Of a stretch of 64,000 nucleotides of DNA, positions 1 through 7,765 are shown one piece after another (positions within the stretch are counted from its first letter, which is position 1; every line of letters begins with the position of its first letter). The position numbers were made by a program, and so were the translations under genes. The notes below the pieces were generated by a model, which had not been told where the DNA came from, made no database searches, and saw only the letters and a program-made list of their open reading frames with translations. The stretch spans positions 186,001-250,000 of the forward strand of contig NZ_CP118267.1 of NCBI RefSeq assembly GCF_030062155.1, written 5' to 3'. Source of the stretch: Pantoea sp. Lij88 (lineage in GTDB: Bacteria; Pseudomonadota; Gammaproteobacteria; Enterobacterales; Enterobacteriaceae).

Positions 1-351
1 GCGCGTAATGGCGGCGCCTCAGCGTTCGCGCTGACCTCGGCGACCGGCGCAAATGACGACTCCAGATTTTTTTATAACCGGGTAAAGGGGGAGCTTGAAC
101 AGGCGCTGAGGCGCGAAGGTTTTACCTCACTGACGCTGGTCCGTCCCGGCGTTATTGCCGGCGATCGGGCTGAATCCCGCCCGGGTGAAACGGCGCTGAA
201 GCAGGTGCTCAGGCTCTTATCGCCGGTTCTGCCACGCAGCTGGCAGCTCAGCCCGGCTGAAGACATAGCCCGCCATCTCCTCAGAGCGGTGACTCCACCC
301 AGGCCGGGCATTCACATTGTTTCTGCAGGTGAAATAAATTCTGCAGGATAA
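1..351 (+). CDS. NAD(P)-dependent oxidoreductase of the atypical SDR/HIM1 type, C-terminal part
   Basis: The reading frame is open from the first base of the window and stops at TAA 349-351, so about 116 C-terminal residues are seen and the start lies outside. A YNRVKGELE segment has the Tyr-xxx-Lys spacing of the SDR catalytic pair, followed by the LVRPGVIAGDR strand/loop common in HTATIP2-like atypical SDRs. These proteins bind NAD(P) and act on unknown small substrates in the cytosol. The next gene follows after 33 bp on the same strand, so the two may be co-transcribed. The N-terminal GxxGxxG motif cannot be checked. Confidence 0.75.
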   Translation, partial: ARNGGASAFALTSATGANDDSRFFYNRVKGELEQALRREGFTSLTLVRPGVIAGDRAESRPGETALKQVLRLLSPVLPRSWQLSPAEDIARHLLRAVTPPRPGIHIVSAGEINSAG

Positions 352-384
352 TTTTCTGAAGATGAATGATAAGAAGGAACCGTA

Positions 385-825
385 ATGTCAGAAGTGAACT
401 TTAATGCCGTGGTTAACGCCCGTGCGGACCGCGTATGGCAGACGCTCAGCCAGTTCGGACGCATCAGCGACTGGCATCCTGCTATCTGCAGCAGCGAAAT
501 CGAAGATAATCAGCCCGACGGCCGCCCGGGCTGCCGGCGCCGGCTGGTACTTGAAAACGGCGACGTCCTGCGCGAAGAGGTCCTCATGCTGGATGCAGGT
601 AAACGTGCCTTCTCGTATCGCTTTATTGAAGCGCCGCTGGCTGTAGATGACTATGTGGCTACGGTCAGCCTTATTCCACTGAGCGATCGTGACGAAACGG
701 TCATCGTGTGGCAGGCAGTTTTTGAATCCCGATCCCGCAGCGATGTGCAGGCAATGGAAGCGAGCGTGCTGGCGCTGATAAAGTCAGGCCACCTCAGCCT
801 CGCTGCCTACCTTGAAAATCAGTAG
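385..825 (+). CDS. SRPBCC (START-like) family protein
   Basis: This 146-residue protein has the pattern of polyketide-cyclase/MxaD-type SRPBCC proteins: an N-terminal strand ending in a VWQTLSQFGRISDWHPAI helix, long beta strands in the middle and a C-terminal amphipathic helix. The fold makes a hydrophobic pocket, and the ligand cannot be predicted. AAGAAGG lies 8 bases before the ATG. It sits 33 bp after an SDR gene and 20 bp before a flavin reductase gene on the same strand, so the three probably form one redox-related operon. There is no signal peptide. Confidence 0.8.
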   Translation: MSEVNFNAVVNARADRVWQTLSQFGRISDWHPAICSSEIEDNQPDGRPGCRRRLVLENGDVLREEVLMLDAGKRAFSYRFIEAPLAVDDYVATVSLIPLSDRDETVIVWQAVFESRSRSDVQAMEASVLALIKSGHLSLAAYLENQ

Positions 826-845
826 CAGCTTAACGGAGTCCGGAA

Positions 846-1454
846 ATGAATGAACATATAATGCCTGTCGAGCCGGCAAAGGCCTACAGGCTGATAAATC
901 ACGGGCCGGCGACGCTGGTTTCAGCGCGCTATAACGGAACGGACAACGTCATGGCGGCGTCATGGGTCTGCGCGCTGGACTACGATCCGGCGCGGCTGAC
1001 CGTCGTGCTGGACAAAACCGCATACACACGGGAGCTGATAGAAAAAAGTCGTTCGTTTGTGATTCAGGTGCCGGTGGCAGCCCAGGCATCACTCGTGCAT
1101 TTCCTCGGATCGCATTCTCTGGCCTGCGAAGCGGATAAGCTCACGCAGTCTGGCGTGTCGCTTTTTGCGCTGCCTGGTGCGGATGTGCCGGGGGTTTCAG
1201 GATGTGCGGCGTGGCTGTATTGCGAACTCATCCCTGAAGACCATAACCAGCAGGCCTATGATTTATTCATTGGCGAGATCAAAGCGGCCTGGGCGGACAG
1301 TCGCGCTTTTAAGGACGGCCATTGGCAGTTTGAAAGCGGAGCCGCAGACTGGCGAAGTCTGCACTACATTGCGGGCGGCCATTTTTACGCTACCGGAGAA
1401 GCTGTGAAAGTGCACGATGCGCCACAGCTGACGCCAGGCGCACCGCAGGGCTGA
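846..1454 (+). CDS. flavin reductase family protein (FMN-binding split barrel)
   Basis: The 202-residue protein has the split-barrel signature of the flavin reductase-like family: a substrate-side VSARYNGTDNVMAASWV strand, then a LDKTAYTRELIEKSRSFVIQ segment that in this family contacts FMN. Relatives use NAD(P)H to reduce free flavin or bind FMN as a cofactor. It is the last gene of the SDR-SRPBCC-flavin reductase group. Its stop codon lies inside the left arm of a hairpin shared with the convergent LysR gene. Substrate and partner are unknown. A second in-frame ATG lies at codon 6, so the start could be 15 bases further in. Confidence 0.85.
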   Translation: MNEHIMPVEPAKAYRLINHGPATLVSARYNGTDNVMAASWVCALDYDPARLTVVLDKTAYTRELIEKSRSFVIQVPVAAQASLVHFLGSHSLACEADKLTQSGVSLFALPGADVPGVSGCAAWLYCELIPEDHNQQAYDLFIGEIKAAWADSRAFKDGHWQFESGAADWRSLHYIAGGHFYATGEAVKVHDAPQLTPGAPQG

Positions 1455-1492
1455 ACCTCATGTGTGCATTACTACGCCTGCATGAGGTTCAG
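1451..1492. terminator. shared hairpin between convergent genes
   Basis: CTGAACCTCATG (1451-1462) and CATGAGGTTCAG (1481-1492) are perfect inverted repeats of 12 bp around an 18-base loop. No strong T-run follows on either side, so it may need help from Rho or act as an RNA-stabilising hairpin. The stop codons of both convergent genes fall inside the two arms. Confidence 0.6.
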
Positions 1493-2379
1493 GCTGTGGC
1501 CGGACGGGTTTGCCGGCTTGCCAGCAGGATAATCTGCTCAGAAATCCGCCGGACGTCCTCGTCAAGGCTTTCAAGCGGGCGGTGAATAAGCCCTACGTCC
1601 CGGTAAAATACCTTATCTCCGAGGCCAATTGCCCTCACGGACGCCGGCCAGCGCCGCCAGGTGGCGGTCCGGGGCAACAGGGCAACGCCCATGCCGTTAC
1701 TGACGAGCTTGAGGATGGCCTCAAGCTCGTCCACCTCGCAGATTTCGTTGACCGAAAGGCCCATTTCGCGAAGAAACCGGTCAACCTGACGCCCGCCGAA
1801 TGACGAACGATCGTAGCGGATAAAAGGCTGGGCGCTCAGTAATGCGGCAATATCGTCACCGGCAACACCTTTTGGCACGATAAGGTGGAAAGGTTCATGA
1901 GCCAGCGTGCTCCACTGCAGCCCTGCCGGCATTGCAAAAGGGGGTTTCAGCACTGCGGCCATATCAATTTCGCCTGCGTCAACGAGGTTAAGCAGGTCCA
2001 TCGACAGGCCTGGTATAACACGTATGCGGCAGCCGGCACTCTGTCTGCAGAACGTCGTCAGCGCATCCGGAAGCAGCGTTCGCTGTATCGAGGCAATGGC
2101 CCCTATCGTGATGGTTTTACCCGGGTTATACCGGTTCAGTCTCTCACCCAGACCGTCATACAGCGTGAGAAGCTCCTGCGCCTGAGAGACCAGTTGCACG
2201 CCTTTCTGGTTCAGACGAGCGTTTCTTCCCGACCGGTCAAACAGCGGAAAGTTTAAGTCGGCCTCCAGCCTCTGCATCTGGGCGCTGACGGCCGCCTGCG
2301 TCAGCCCGATTTTATTGCCTGCCGCCGCAAAAGTCCCTTCCTTTGCCACCATCAGAAACGTTTTTAGTTCACGGATCAT
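1489..2379 (-). CDS. LysR-family transcriptional regulator
   Basis: An N-terminal winged HTH (residues about 1-60, with KIGLTQAAVSAQMQRLEADL as recognition region) is followed by a LysR substrate-binding domain, 296 residues in all. The start was taken at the internal ATG giving MIRELKTFL, the canonical LysR N-terminus, rather than the ATG six codons upstream. It is transcribed away from the VOC protein gene at 2583 across an AT-rich 200-bp gap, the usual layout for a LysR regulator and its target, so the VOC gene and perhaps the symporter after it are candidate targets. The effector is unknown. Confidence 0.9.
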   Translation of the reverse strand: MIRELKTFLMVAKEGTFAAAGNKIGLTQAAVSAQMQRLEADLNFPLFDRSGRNARLNQKGVQLVSQAQELLTLYDGLGERLNRYNPGKTITIGAIASIQRTLLPDALTTFCRQSAGCRIRVIPGLSMDLLNLVDAGEIDMAAVLKPPFAMPAGLQWSTLAHEPFHLIVPKGVAGDDIAALLSAQPFIRYDRSSFGGRQVDRFLREMGLSVNEICEVDELEAILKLVSNGMGVALLPRTATWRRWPASVRAIGLGDKVFYRDVGLIHRPLESLDEDVRRISEQIILLASRQTRPATA

Positions 2380-2582
2380 CACGCCCACAATCCACAAATA
2401 TTATTTGTTATATATAAAAATATAAATTGATTTTAATCAAATTAAATTATTCATAAGCTCATTTGTGACGGTAATGTTAATGCATACGAGCCTCCTGACT
2501 CCGAATTCGCATTAAGCATTGCGCCTCCTGAAACTATTCATCCTGCCGCAAGCCGGCGGATATTCTTACTGAGGATGCATAA
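2380..2582. promoter_or_regulatory. divergent LysR/VOC intergenic region
   Basis: About 200 bp separate the two divergent starts. The LysR-proximal half is very AT-rich (ATAAATATTATTTGTTATAT-like), fitting promoters and a T-N11-A LysR site, but I could not single out one operator. GAGG at 2571-2574 serves as ribosome site for the VOC gene. Confidence 0.4.
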
Positions 2583-3008
2583 ATGAGCCTTTCCCCTTTC
2601 CATCTGGCGATCCCCGTATACGACCTGAAAGCAACACGTCATTTCTATGGCGAGGTCTTTGGCCTGAGTGAAGGCCGTTCAAGCGAACAGTGGGTGGACT
2701 TTGACTTCTATGGTCATCAGCTGGTCATTCACGAACATCCTAAAACCGCATCGCAGGAGAGCGTGCACTCCAACTCCGTCGACGGTCATGAAGTACCTGT
2801 CCCGCACTTTGGCATCATCCTGAAGTGGGAGGAGTGGGAGGCCCTCGCTGAACGCCTCAGATCCTTTAACACTAAATTTGTCATCGAACCCTACATCCGC
2901 TTTAAGGGACAGGTTGGCGAGCAGGCCACCATGTTTTTATTCGACCCGTGTGGTAACGCCCTTGAGTTCAAGGCGTTCAAGGATATGAGCCAGCTTTTCG
3001 CGAAATAA
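2583..3008 (+). CDS. VOC-family protein (glyoxalase/dioxygenase fold)
   Basis: The 141-residue protein has two betaalphabeta-beta-beta modules of the vicinal oxygen chelate fold. Candidate metal ligands are His7 in FHLAIPV, His75 in PVPHFGIIL and Glu128 in GNALEFKAF, in the expected order and spacing, so it is probably metal-binding. Families with this N-terminus include uncharacterised glyoxalase/bleomycin-resistance-like and dioxygenase-like proteins, and the reaction cannot be fixed. It lies opposite a divergent LysR regulator and upstream of a dicarboxylate/amino acid symporter, hinting at a shared catabolic role. Confidence 0.85.
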   Translation: MSLSPFHLAIPVYDLKATRHFYGEVFGLSEGRSSEQWVDFDFYGHQLVIHEHPKTASQESVHSNSVDGHEVPVPHFGIILKWEEWEALAERLRSFNTKFVIEPYIRFKGQVGEQATMFLFDPCGNALEFKAFKDMSQLFAK

Positions 3009-3014
3009 CCTCTC

Positions 3015-3037
3015 TGGCACGGCTTCAGGCCGTGCCA
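3015..3037 (+). terminator. hairpin between VOC gene and symporter gene
   Basis: TGGCACGGC (3015-3023) and GCCGTGCCA (3029-3037) form a perfect 9-bp stem with a 5-base loop, seven bases after the VOC stop. There is no T-run, so it may be an attenuator or mRNA-stability hairpin instead of a full terminator. Confidence 0.45.
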
Positions 3038-3118
3038 CATCACACCTTCACCCGACGATTTTAGCGTGGCTTCTGTCTCGTTCAGGCGGAGGTTGCTCCT
3101 GTTCAAACCGAGGGCGTA

Positions 3119-4378
3119 ATGAAAAAAATAACACTGGTATGGCAGATTGTTATTGGTCTTGCACTTGGAATCATTGTGGGCTGGTATTTCAATACGCACC
3201 CCGAGTATCAGCAGTGGGTCAGCCATGAAATCCTCAAGCCGCTTGGCGATATTTTTATCAAAATGATGAAAATGGTCGTGGTGCCGATTGTTTTCTGTTG
3301 CATGATTCTGGGCATAACCGGAAGCGGTGACAATAGGTCGTTCGGGCGAATGGGCGTGAAAGCGCTCGGCTATTTTTTTACCGTAACGGGAGTGGCTATC
3401 GTCTTTGGACTGGTGCTGGCTAACATTATTTCCCCCGGCGAAGGCACCAGTATTCAGGGAATGGCGCACGGCGACGGGCACATGAAGATGGAGCCGGCGC
3501 GTGGCGCTCTGGTTATTCTGCAGAATATTGTGCCTGATAACCTGTTTGTCGCGCTTTCTGAGGGCAAACTCCTGTCAGTCCTGTTCTTTGCCGTGCTGTT
3601 CGGTCTGGCGCTTAATGGCCTTCCACGGAACAAAACGGCACCCATCCTCGGCGTTCTCCAGAGCGTATCCGATGGCATGTTCAGGGTGGTGTCGATCGTC
3701 ATGGCATACGCGCCGGTTGGCGTGTTCGGCATGATTGGTGCCACGGTGTCCACGTTTGGTTTTGCCTCCCTTTTGCCGCTGCTCAAGCTAATTGGCACCG
3801 TCTATCTGGGGCTGATTTTATTTGCCGTGATTGTGCTGGGCGGGATCTGTGCGCTGATCGGCGAAAACGTTTTTAAGCTGATAAAGCATTTTCGCCAGGA
3901 ACTGGTGCTGGCATTTTCAAGCGCCGCTTCTGCAGCGGTGATGCCCCAGCTGATGTACAAGCTCGAACGTTATGGCGTACCGGGGCGGATCGTCAGCTTT
4001 GTGGTGCCCGTGGGATATGCTTTTAACCTTGACGGCGCGTCGATATTTCTCGGTGTGGCAACCATATTCGTCGCTCAGCTTTACGGTATCGACCTGACGC
4101 TGATGCAGCAGGTCATTTTAGTGGTAACGATGGTGCTGACCTCGAAAGGGGCGGCTGGTGTACCGGGGTTCGCCATTCTGATCCTCTCCGCCACTCTGGC
4201 ATCTGCGGGGCTGCCGCTTGATGCCGTTGCCCTGATAGCCGGGATATTCCGTATCATCGACAGCGGTACGACGACGCTCAACGTGCTGGGAAACGTTGTT
4301 GCTCCACTGGTTATTAACCGGTGGGAAAAAGAGCCACTGTCCTTCGAAGGCTCTCAGCCGGACCTGAATAAACGCTGA
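3119..4378 (+). CDS. dicarboxylate/amino acid:cation symporter (GltP/DctA family)
   Basis: The 419-residue protein is a polytopic inner-membrane carrier of the DAACS family, which couples uptake of glutamate, aspartate or C4-dicarboxylates to H+ or Na+. The hallmark re-entrant loop HP1 (FSSAASAAVMPQL), the NLDGASIFLGVAT segment of TM7 and the GAAGVPGFAILIL loop of HP2 are all present. Length is close to GltP (437) and DctA (428). The start follows GAGGGCGT. It lies 110 bp after the VOC gene with a hairpin between, so partial co-transcription is possible. Whether the substrate is glutamate or a dicarboxylate cannot be told from the sequence. Confidence 0.9.
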   Translation: MKKITLVWQIVIGLALGIIVGWYFNTHPEYQQWVSHEILKPLGDIFIKMMKMVVVPIVFCCMILGITGSGDNRSFGRMGVKALGYFFTVTGVAIVFGLVLANIISPGEGTSIQGMAHGDGHMKMEPARGALVILQNIVPDNLFVALSEGKLLSVLFFAVLFGLALNGLPRNKTAPILGVLQSVSDGMFRVVSIVMAYAPVGVFGMIGATVSTFGFASLLPLLKLIGTVYLGLILFAVIVLGGICALIGENVFKLIKHFRQELVLAFSSAASAAVMPQLMYKLERYGVPGRIVSFVVPVGYAFNLDGASIFLGVATIFVAQLYGIDLTLMQQVILVVTMVLTSKGAAGVPGFAILILSATLASAGLPLDAVALIAGIFRIIDSGTTTLNVLGNVVAPLVINRWEKEPLSFEGSQPDLNKR

Positions 4379-4389
4379 TGCAAAAAAAA

Positions 4390-4414
4390 GAGGGGAACGG
4401 TGCATGTTCCCTTT
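4390..4414 (+). terminator. weak intrinsic terminator after the symporter gene
   Basis: GGGAAC (4393-4398) pairs with GTTCCC (4406-4411) over a 7-base loop and is followed by TTT. The flanking A and T runs extend the stem. It begins about 12 bases after the symporter stop. Confidence 0.55.
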
Positions 4415-4460
4415 AAAGCTAACTTACATCTGATTTGAGCATTTGGGCGGCTTATTCGTA

Positions 4461-4522
4461 TGCTCTTTTTAAGAGCACCGATATTGGATTAATTTGTCCA
4501 ATACAGGCTCCCGAAGGAGCCT
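4461..4522 (-). terminator. three consecutive hairpins downstream of the old yellow enzyme gene
   Basis: Three perfect hairpins lie end to end: TGCTCTT/AAGAGCA (4461-4477, 3-base loop), ATTGGA/TCCAAT (4483-4502), and AGGCTCC/GGAGCCT (4505-4522) whose loop reads TTCG on the minus strand, a very stable tetraloop. The last is only three bases after the minus-strand stop at 4526. It lacks a long T-run, so it may act together with the outer hairpins. Confidence 0.55.
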
Positions 4523-4525
4523 CGA

Positions 4526-5602
4526 TTAACGTTCTACAGTGCTATCCAGATCAGCTGCTGCCACACGAGGCTGTGAGCGCTGCCAGCCAGAACCATAACG
4601 GGTATATTGTGCTGGTACCGGGAGTTTTACATCCAGATTATCTGCAGCGGTACGTGCCCAGAACGGATCTTTGAGCATATCACGACCAACCAGAACGATG
4701 TCGGCGCGACCATTCTGCAAAATTTCTTCTGCCTGGCGACCTGTTTCAATCAGACCTACCGCACCGGTTTTGATATCCAGTTCACGGCGCAGTAACTCAG
4801 CAGCCGGGACCTGATATCCAGGATAGGTAGTTACCGGCACCATAGCGATTCCACCGCTTGAGCAGTCGAGCAAATCAATACCTTGCTCTTTCATCCATTT
4901 ACCAAATACCACAAAGTCTTCAGGCCGGTTTCCACCTTCCATATAATCAGTCGTGGAAATGCGCATGAAAAGTGGACCGTTCCATTCGCTACGCACCACA
5001 TCAATAACTTCACGCACAATACGGTAGCGGTTTTCGTGGCTTCCTCCGTATTCGTCGGTACGCTTGTTAGCTAGCGGAGATAAGAATTGGTTTAAAAGAT
5101 AACCGTGGGCGCCGTGGATTTCGATAACATCGAAACCGGCTTCACGTGCCCGACGCGCGCCTTGTCGGAATGCCTCTACAACTTCCTTGATCTTTTCAAC
5201 GCTCATGGCCTGAGGCACGCGAGACTGCGGCGTGAACGGAATCGCTGACGGGGCAATAGATGGCAGGTCAATGCCCAGCTGGCGACCAGCATGACCAATT
5301 TGTGCGCCAGCTTTGGCACCAAAACGGTGAATGGCGTCCGTCACGCGTGAAAGGCCCTCGATGTGGCTGTCGTCCCAGATACCAATATCACCGGGGCCGA
5401 TCGGGCCATTTGGCAGAACGGAAGCTGTTTCCAGCATAATCAATCCCGCACCGCCCAAGGCACGAGCGCCGTAATGAATAACATGAAAATCATTCACACG
5501 ACCATCTTCAGAAGCAGAGTGCATGCACATCGGGGACATGGCAATGCGGTTGCGGAATTCAACTCCATGAATGGTAATTGGTTCAAAAAGTAAGACAGAC
5601 AT
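4526..5602 (-). CDS. NADH:flavin oxidoreductase, old yellow enzyme family (YqjM/NamA-like)
   Basis: The 358-residue TIM-barrel flavoprotein matches the thermophilic-like OYE branch: Cys26 in SPMCMHS corresponds to the redox-tuning cysteine of YqjM, and the His pair in EIHGAHGYLLNQFLSP is the substrate-anion site. HAGRQ and the C-terminal LVGRDMLKDPFW FMN region are also present. Relatives reduce activated C=C bonds of quinones, enones and nitro-compounds with NADPH. It is divergent from an HxlR regulator 113 bp away, the common pairing in which electrophiles that modify the regulator's cysteine induce the reductase. Confidence 0.93.
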   Translation of the reverse strand: MSVLLFEPITIHGVEFRNRIAMSPMCMHSASEDGRVNDFHVIHYGARALGGAGLIMLETASVLPNGPIGPGDIGIWDDSHIEGLSRVTDAIHRFGAKAGAQIGHAGRQLGIDLPSIAPSAIPFTPQSRVPQAMSVEKIKEVVEAFRQGARRAREAGFDVIEIHGAHGYLLNQFLSPLANKRTDEYGGSHENRYRIVREVIDVVRSEWNGPLFMRISTTDYMEGGNRPEDFVVFGKWMKEQGIDLLDCSSGGIAMVPVTTYPGYQVPAAELLRRELDIKTGAVGLIETGRQAEEILQNGRADIVLVGRDMLKDPFWARTAADNLDVKLPVPAQYTRYGSGWQRSQPRVAAADLDSTVER

Positions 5603-5715
5603 TTATTCTCCGGAAAGTGTTTGATATTTGACCCGCTCAAAGTACCATATGATCAAATCTGGTTTATACGGTTATAAATTACCTATACTTACCAAAAGGT
5701 AACCAAAGAGAATTT
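5603..5715. promoter_or_regulatory. divergent promoter/operator region for OYE and HxlR genes
   Basis: The 113-bp gap holds TTACC-AAAA-GGTAA (5689-5702), a small perfect inverted repeat next to the HxlR start, and further TTACC copies at 5679-5683 and 5689-5693. Their position over the likely promoter of the regulator suggests an autoregulatory operator. Ribosome sites are AGAGAA before 5716 and, on the minus strand, CGGAGAATA before the OYE start. Confidence 0.5.
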
Positions 5716-6129
5716 ATGAAAAAATTACGCAATTATGACTGTGCTCCTGGGTGCTCAATGGAGGCAGCGCTTCATATAATGGGAGGAAAGTGGAAAGGGG
5801 TTATCCTTTATCATCTCTTTAAAGACGGTACGCTACGTTTCAGTGAGCTTCAGCGGTGTATGACCAGTATCAACCAGCGACTGCTGACGAAGCAGTTACG
5901 CGAGCTTGAGGAGGACGGTCTGATCGTGCGTCAGGTTTATCCTGTTGTTCCGCCTAAAGTGGAGTATTCGCTGAGTGAAGAAGGTCGTGAGCTCAATAAA
6001 ATTGTCATGGATTTGAGTATATGGGGCAGAAAGTGGCTGGAAAGACGAGGTCTAAAAACCGCCGTTGAAGAAGATATGGATGAATTGAAAGTGGTGTTGG
6101 GCGAATATGATGAAAATAGAGTTCAGTGA
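5716..6129 (+). CDS. HxlR-family transcriptional regulator
   Basis: A 137-residue winged-helix protein with the HxlR core ([12 protein letters not shown], then [28 protein letters not shown]). Two cysteines near the N-terminus (Cys9 and Cys13 in DCAPGC) are placed like the sensing cysteines of YodB and HypR, so control by quinones or other electrophiles is likely. It is divergent from the old yellow enzyme gene, its probable target. Its 3' end overlaps the first codons of the arsB remnant by four bases. Confidence 0.92.
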   Translation: MKKLRNYDCAPGCSMEAALHIMGGKWKGVILYHLFKDGTLRFSELQRCMTSINQRLLTKQLRELEEDGLIVRQVYPVVPPKVEYSLSEEGRELNKIVMDLSIWGRKWLERRGLKTAVEEDMDELKVVLGEYDENRVQ

Positions 6130-6527
6130 TGATTCCTGAATTTACCTGTCAATTGTCAGACCCAACTATGCTGGCAGACAACGGTTTATGGGCCGCCACG
6201 TTCGGTACCGGCTTCCTGACTGCCTTCATGTCGTCGGTGATGAACAATATGCCGACGGTGCTGATTGGTGCGCTGTCCATTGAAGGGAGCACTGCGACTG
6301 GCGTCGTCAGAGAAGCAATGATTTACGCCAATGTGATTGGCTGCGATTTAGGTCCCAAAATTACCCCAATCGGGAGTCTGGCAACCCTGCTGTGGCTGCA
6401 TGTACTGGCACAGAAAAACATGAGCATTACCTGGGGATATTACTTCCGGACAGGCATAATTATGACCCTGCCGGTGCTGTTCGTCACTCTGGCCGCGCTG
6501 GTATGGCGGCTCTCTGTCACTTTGTAA
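6126..6527 (+). pseudogene. arsB: arsB remnant: C-terminal third of the arsenite efflux pump
   Basis: From about residue 16 (base 6171) the frame matches the end of the ArsB arsenite/antimonite antiporter very closely ([10 protein letters not shown]..., [32 protein letters not shown]). ArsB has about 429 residues and only about 118 remain, the last three or so membrane spans. The first 15 codons are unrelated and overlap the HxlR stop. The remnant cannot be a functional pump on its own. It lies 12 bp before an intact arsC, the order of an arsRBC operon, so an upstream part of that operon was lost where the HxlR/OYE pair now sits. Confidence 0.85.
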
Positions 6528-6539
6528 TGAGATACTGAT

Positions 6540-6965
6540 ATGAGCAACATTACTATCTATCACAATCCTGCCTGTGGTACTTCACGTAACACGCTGGAGA
6601 TGATCCGTAACAGCGGCACCGAACCAACAATTATTTATTATCTCGATACGCCACCGACACGAGAAGAGCTTACCTTGCTGATTTCAGAAATGGGGATTTC
6701 TGTACGTGCATTGCTGCGTAGGAATGTTGAGCCTTATGAGCAATTGGGTCTGGATGAAGATAAATTTTCTGATGCGCAATTGATCGATTTTATGCTTCAG
6801 CACCCGATCCTGATTAACAGGCCGGTAGTAGTGTCACCGTTAGGGACACGACTTTGCCGTCCCTCAGAAATTGTGCTGGATATTCTCCCTGAAGGTCAGA
6901 AAGGTTCTTTCACCAAAGAGGATGGAGAAAAGGTGACTGATGAGGCAGGAAGACGGTTTAAGTAA
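6540..6965 (+). CDS. arsC: arsenate reductase (glutaredoxin-dependent)
   Basis: The 141-residue protein is almost identical in pattern to plasmid and chromosomal enterobacterial ArsC. The catalytic Cys12 lies in HNPACGTSRN, and the Arg-containing segments RALLRRNVEPYE, LINRPVVVSPLGTRLCRP are present. It reduces arsenate to arsenite using glutathione and glutaredoxin in the cytosol. The full ORF is intact, but the upstream pump gene is truncated, so arsenite made here would need another exporter. The ribosome site GAGATACTGAT precedes the ATG closely. Confidence 0.96.
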   Translation: MSNITIYHNPACGTSRNTLEMIRNSGTEPTIIYYLDTPPTREELTLLISEMGISVRALLRRNVEPYEQLGLDEDKFSDAQLIDFMLQHPILINRPVVVSPLGTRLCRPSEIVLDILPEGQKGSFTKEDGEKVTDEAGRRFK

Positions 6966-7240
6966 CCTGGCTAGTTCACATTAGCGGACACCGGGCGTCC
7001 GTTCCTCGCTCATAGCGGACCTTAGCCTGCCATCAGTCCGCTGTGTCAGAAGCGGACGTTGCTTTCATCATGGTATGTTGGTTTACGGGGAGCAGGTCAT
7101 AGGTTTGAATCTCTGCCTGAAAGCTACTCTCTTTGGCCCTCGGGGCTTATGAAGTTATCAGCTCACCGATAAGGACAGAATCACCTTCCCCTATCTGGCA
7201 TAATGCTATATTCACAGCGGTTCGTTTAACGGGGGGATTT
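6966..7240. repeat. intergenic region with diverged dispersed repeat (copy A)
   Basis: No gene is supported here. A module containing TCGCTCATAGCGGAC (6996-7020) and a module TGTGTCAGAAGCGGAC (7042-7057) reappear, in swapped order, at 8032-8115. The first can fold on itself because CGTCCG and CGGAC are complementary. A promoter for the small gene at 7241 should lie in the last 100 bases. Confidence 0.5.
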
Positions 7241-7441
7241 ATGAATTCGGACGAGGATGACAATGAAAAAGCACTAGATCTCATTGGTAGTACTGCCCGC
7301 AGGCTGCTCAGTCACAAAGCCACAGTAGGGAAAGATGAATTGATTAATGCACTGGAACTGCTCAGAAAAAGCACCGCGGACCGGCGTGTGCGGGGAAACA
7401 TCATAAAGGCGATTCAGATGCTGAGTCACCGGGTACACTGA
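7241..7441 (+). CDS. small protein resembling the YmgA/AriR connector family
   Basis: A 66-residue helical, charged protein. The ATG at 7241 was chosen because it follows a GGGGGGATTT ribosome site; a longer in-frame start upstream lacks one. The pattern of an ALDLIGSTARRLL helix, a short turn and then ELINALELLRKS resembles small AriR/YmgA/YcgZ proteins, which in E. coli feed into the Rcs phosphorelay. It is the only rightward member of a group of five such genes, lying opposite the gene at 7490. Function is inferred by resemblance only. Confidence 0.55.
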   Translation: MNSDEDDNEKALDLIGSTARRLLSHKATVGKDELINALELLRKSTADRRVRGNIIKAIQMLSHRVH

Positions 7442-7489
7442 CCCGGTGAGGCAGAACGTAATAGTAGAAGTAAAAATGCCGGATAACTA

Positions 7490-7765
7490 TCAGTACCCAA
7501 TACTTTGCTGGCAAGAAAATTCGCGCGATAATCGCTTTATTTCAGCACTGCTATTACCGGAACAGAGGGCTGTGGCGAGAAGTCTGCTGGTCTGTCTGAT
7601 TGCCTCTTTAATGATTTCACGACGGGCAGCCTCTGTCTCTACTTTAAGCATCTGTTTCAACTGTCGGGAAAGGGTGTAAGCGCTGAAGACATCGTCGTCC
7701 TCAAGCAGCGCTAATATGGCTTCGCCAATAACGATATTGATCTTTTCTTCTTCACTTCTGGACAT
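7490..7765 (-). CDS. small protein resembling the YmgA/AriR connector family
   Basis: A 91-residue protein starting at the ATG preceded by AGGAAG, not at a longer in-frame ATG. The segment NIVIGEAILALLEDDDVFSA is close to NILIGEAVIALFNEGVHISW in the gene at 9145, so these two are paralogs. Both have the helix-loop-helix plan of small connector proteins. It is convergent with the gene at 7241, 48 bp apart. No signal peptide or membrane span is visible. Confidence 0.6.
   Translation of the reverse strand: MSRSEEEKINIVIGEAILALLEDDDVFSAYTLSRQLKQMLKVETEAARREIIKEAIRQTSRLLATALCSGNSSAEIKRLSREFSCQQSIGY

Noticed and set aside
4435..4674. Plus-strand open frame of 79 codons containing a QAPEGAS motif
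   Set aside because: It runs through three hairpins and antisense to the end of the old yellow enzyme gene, and it has no ribosome site.
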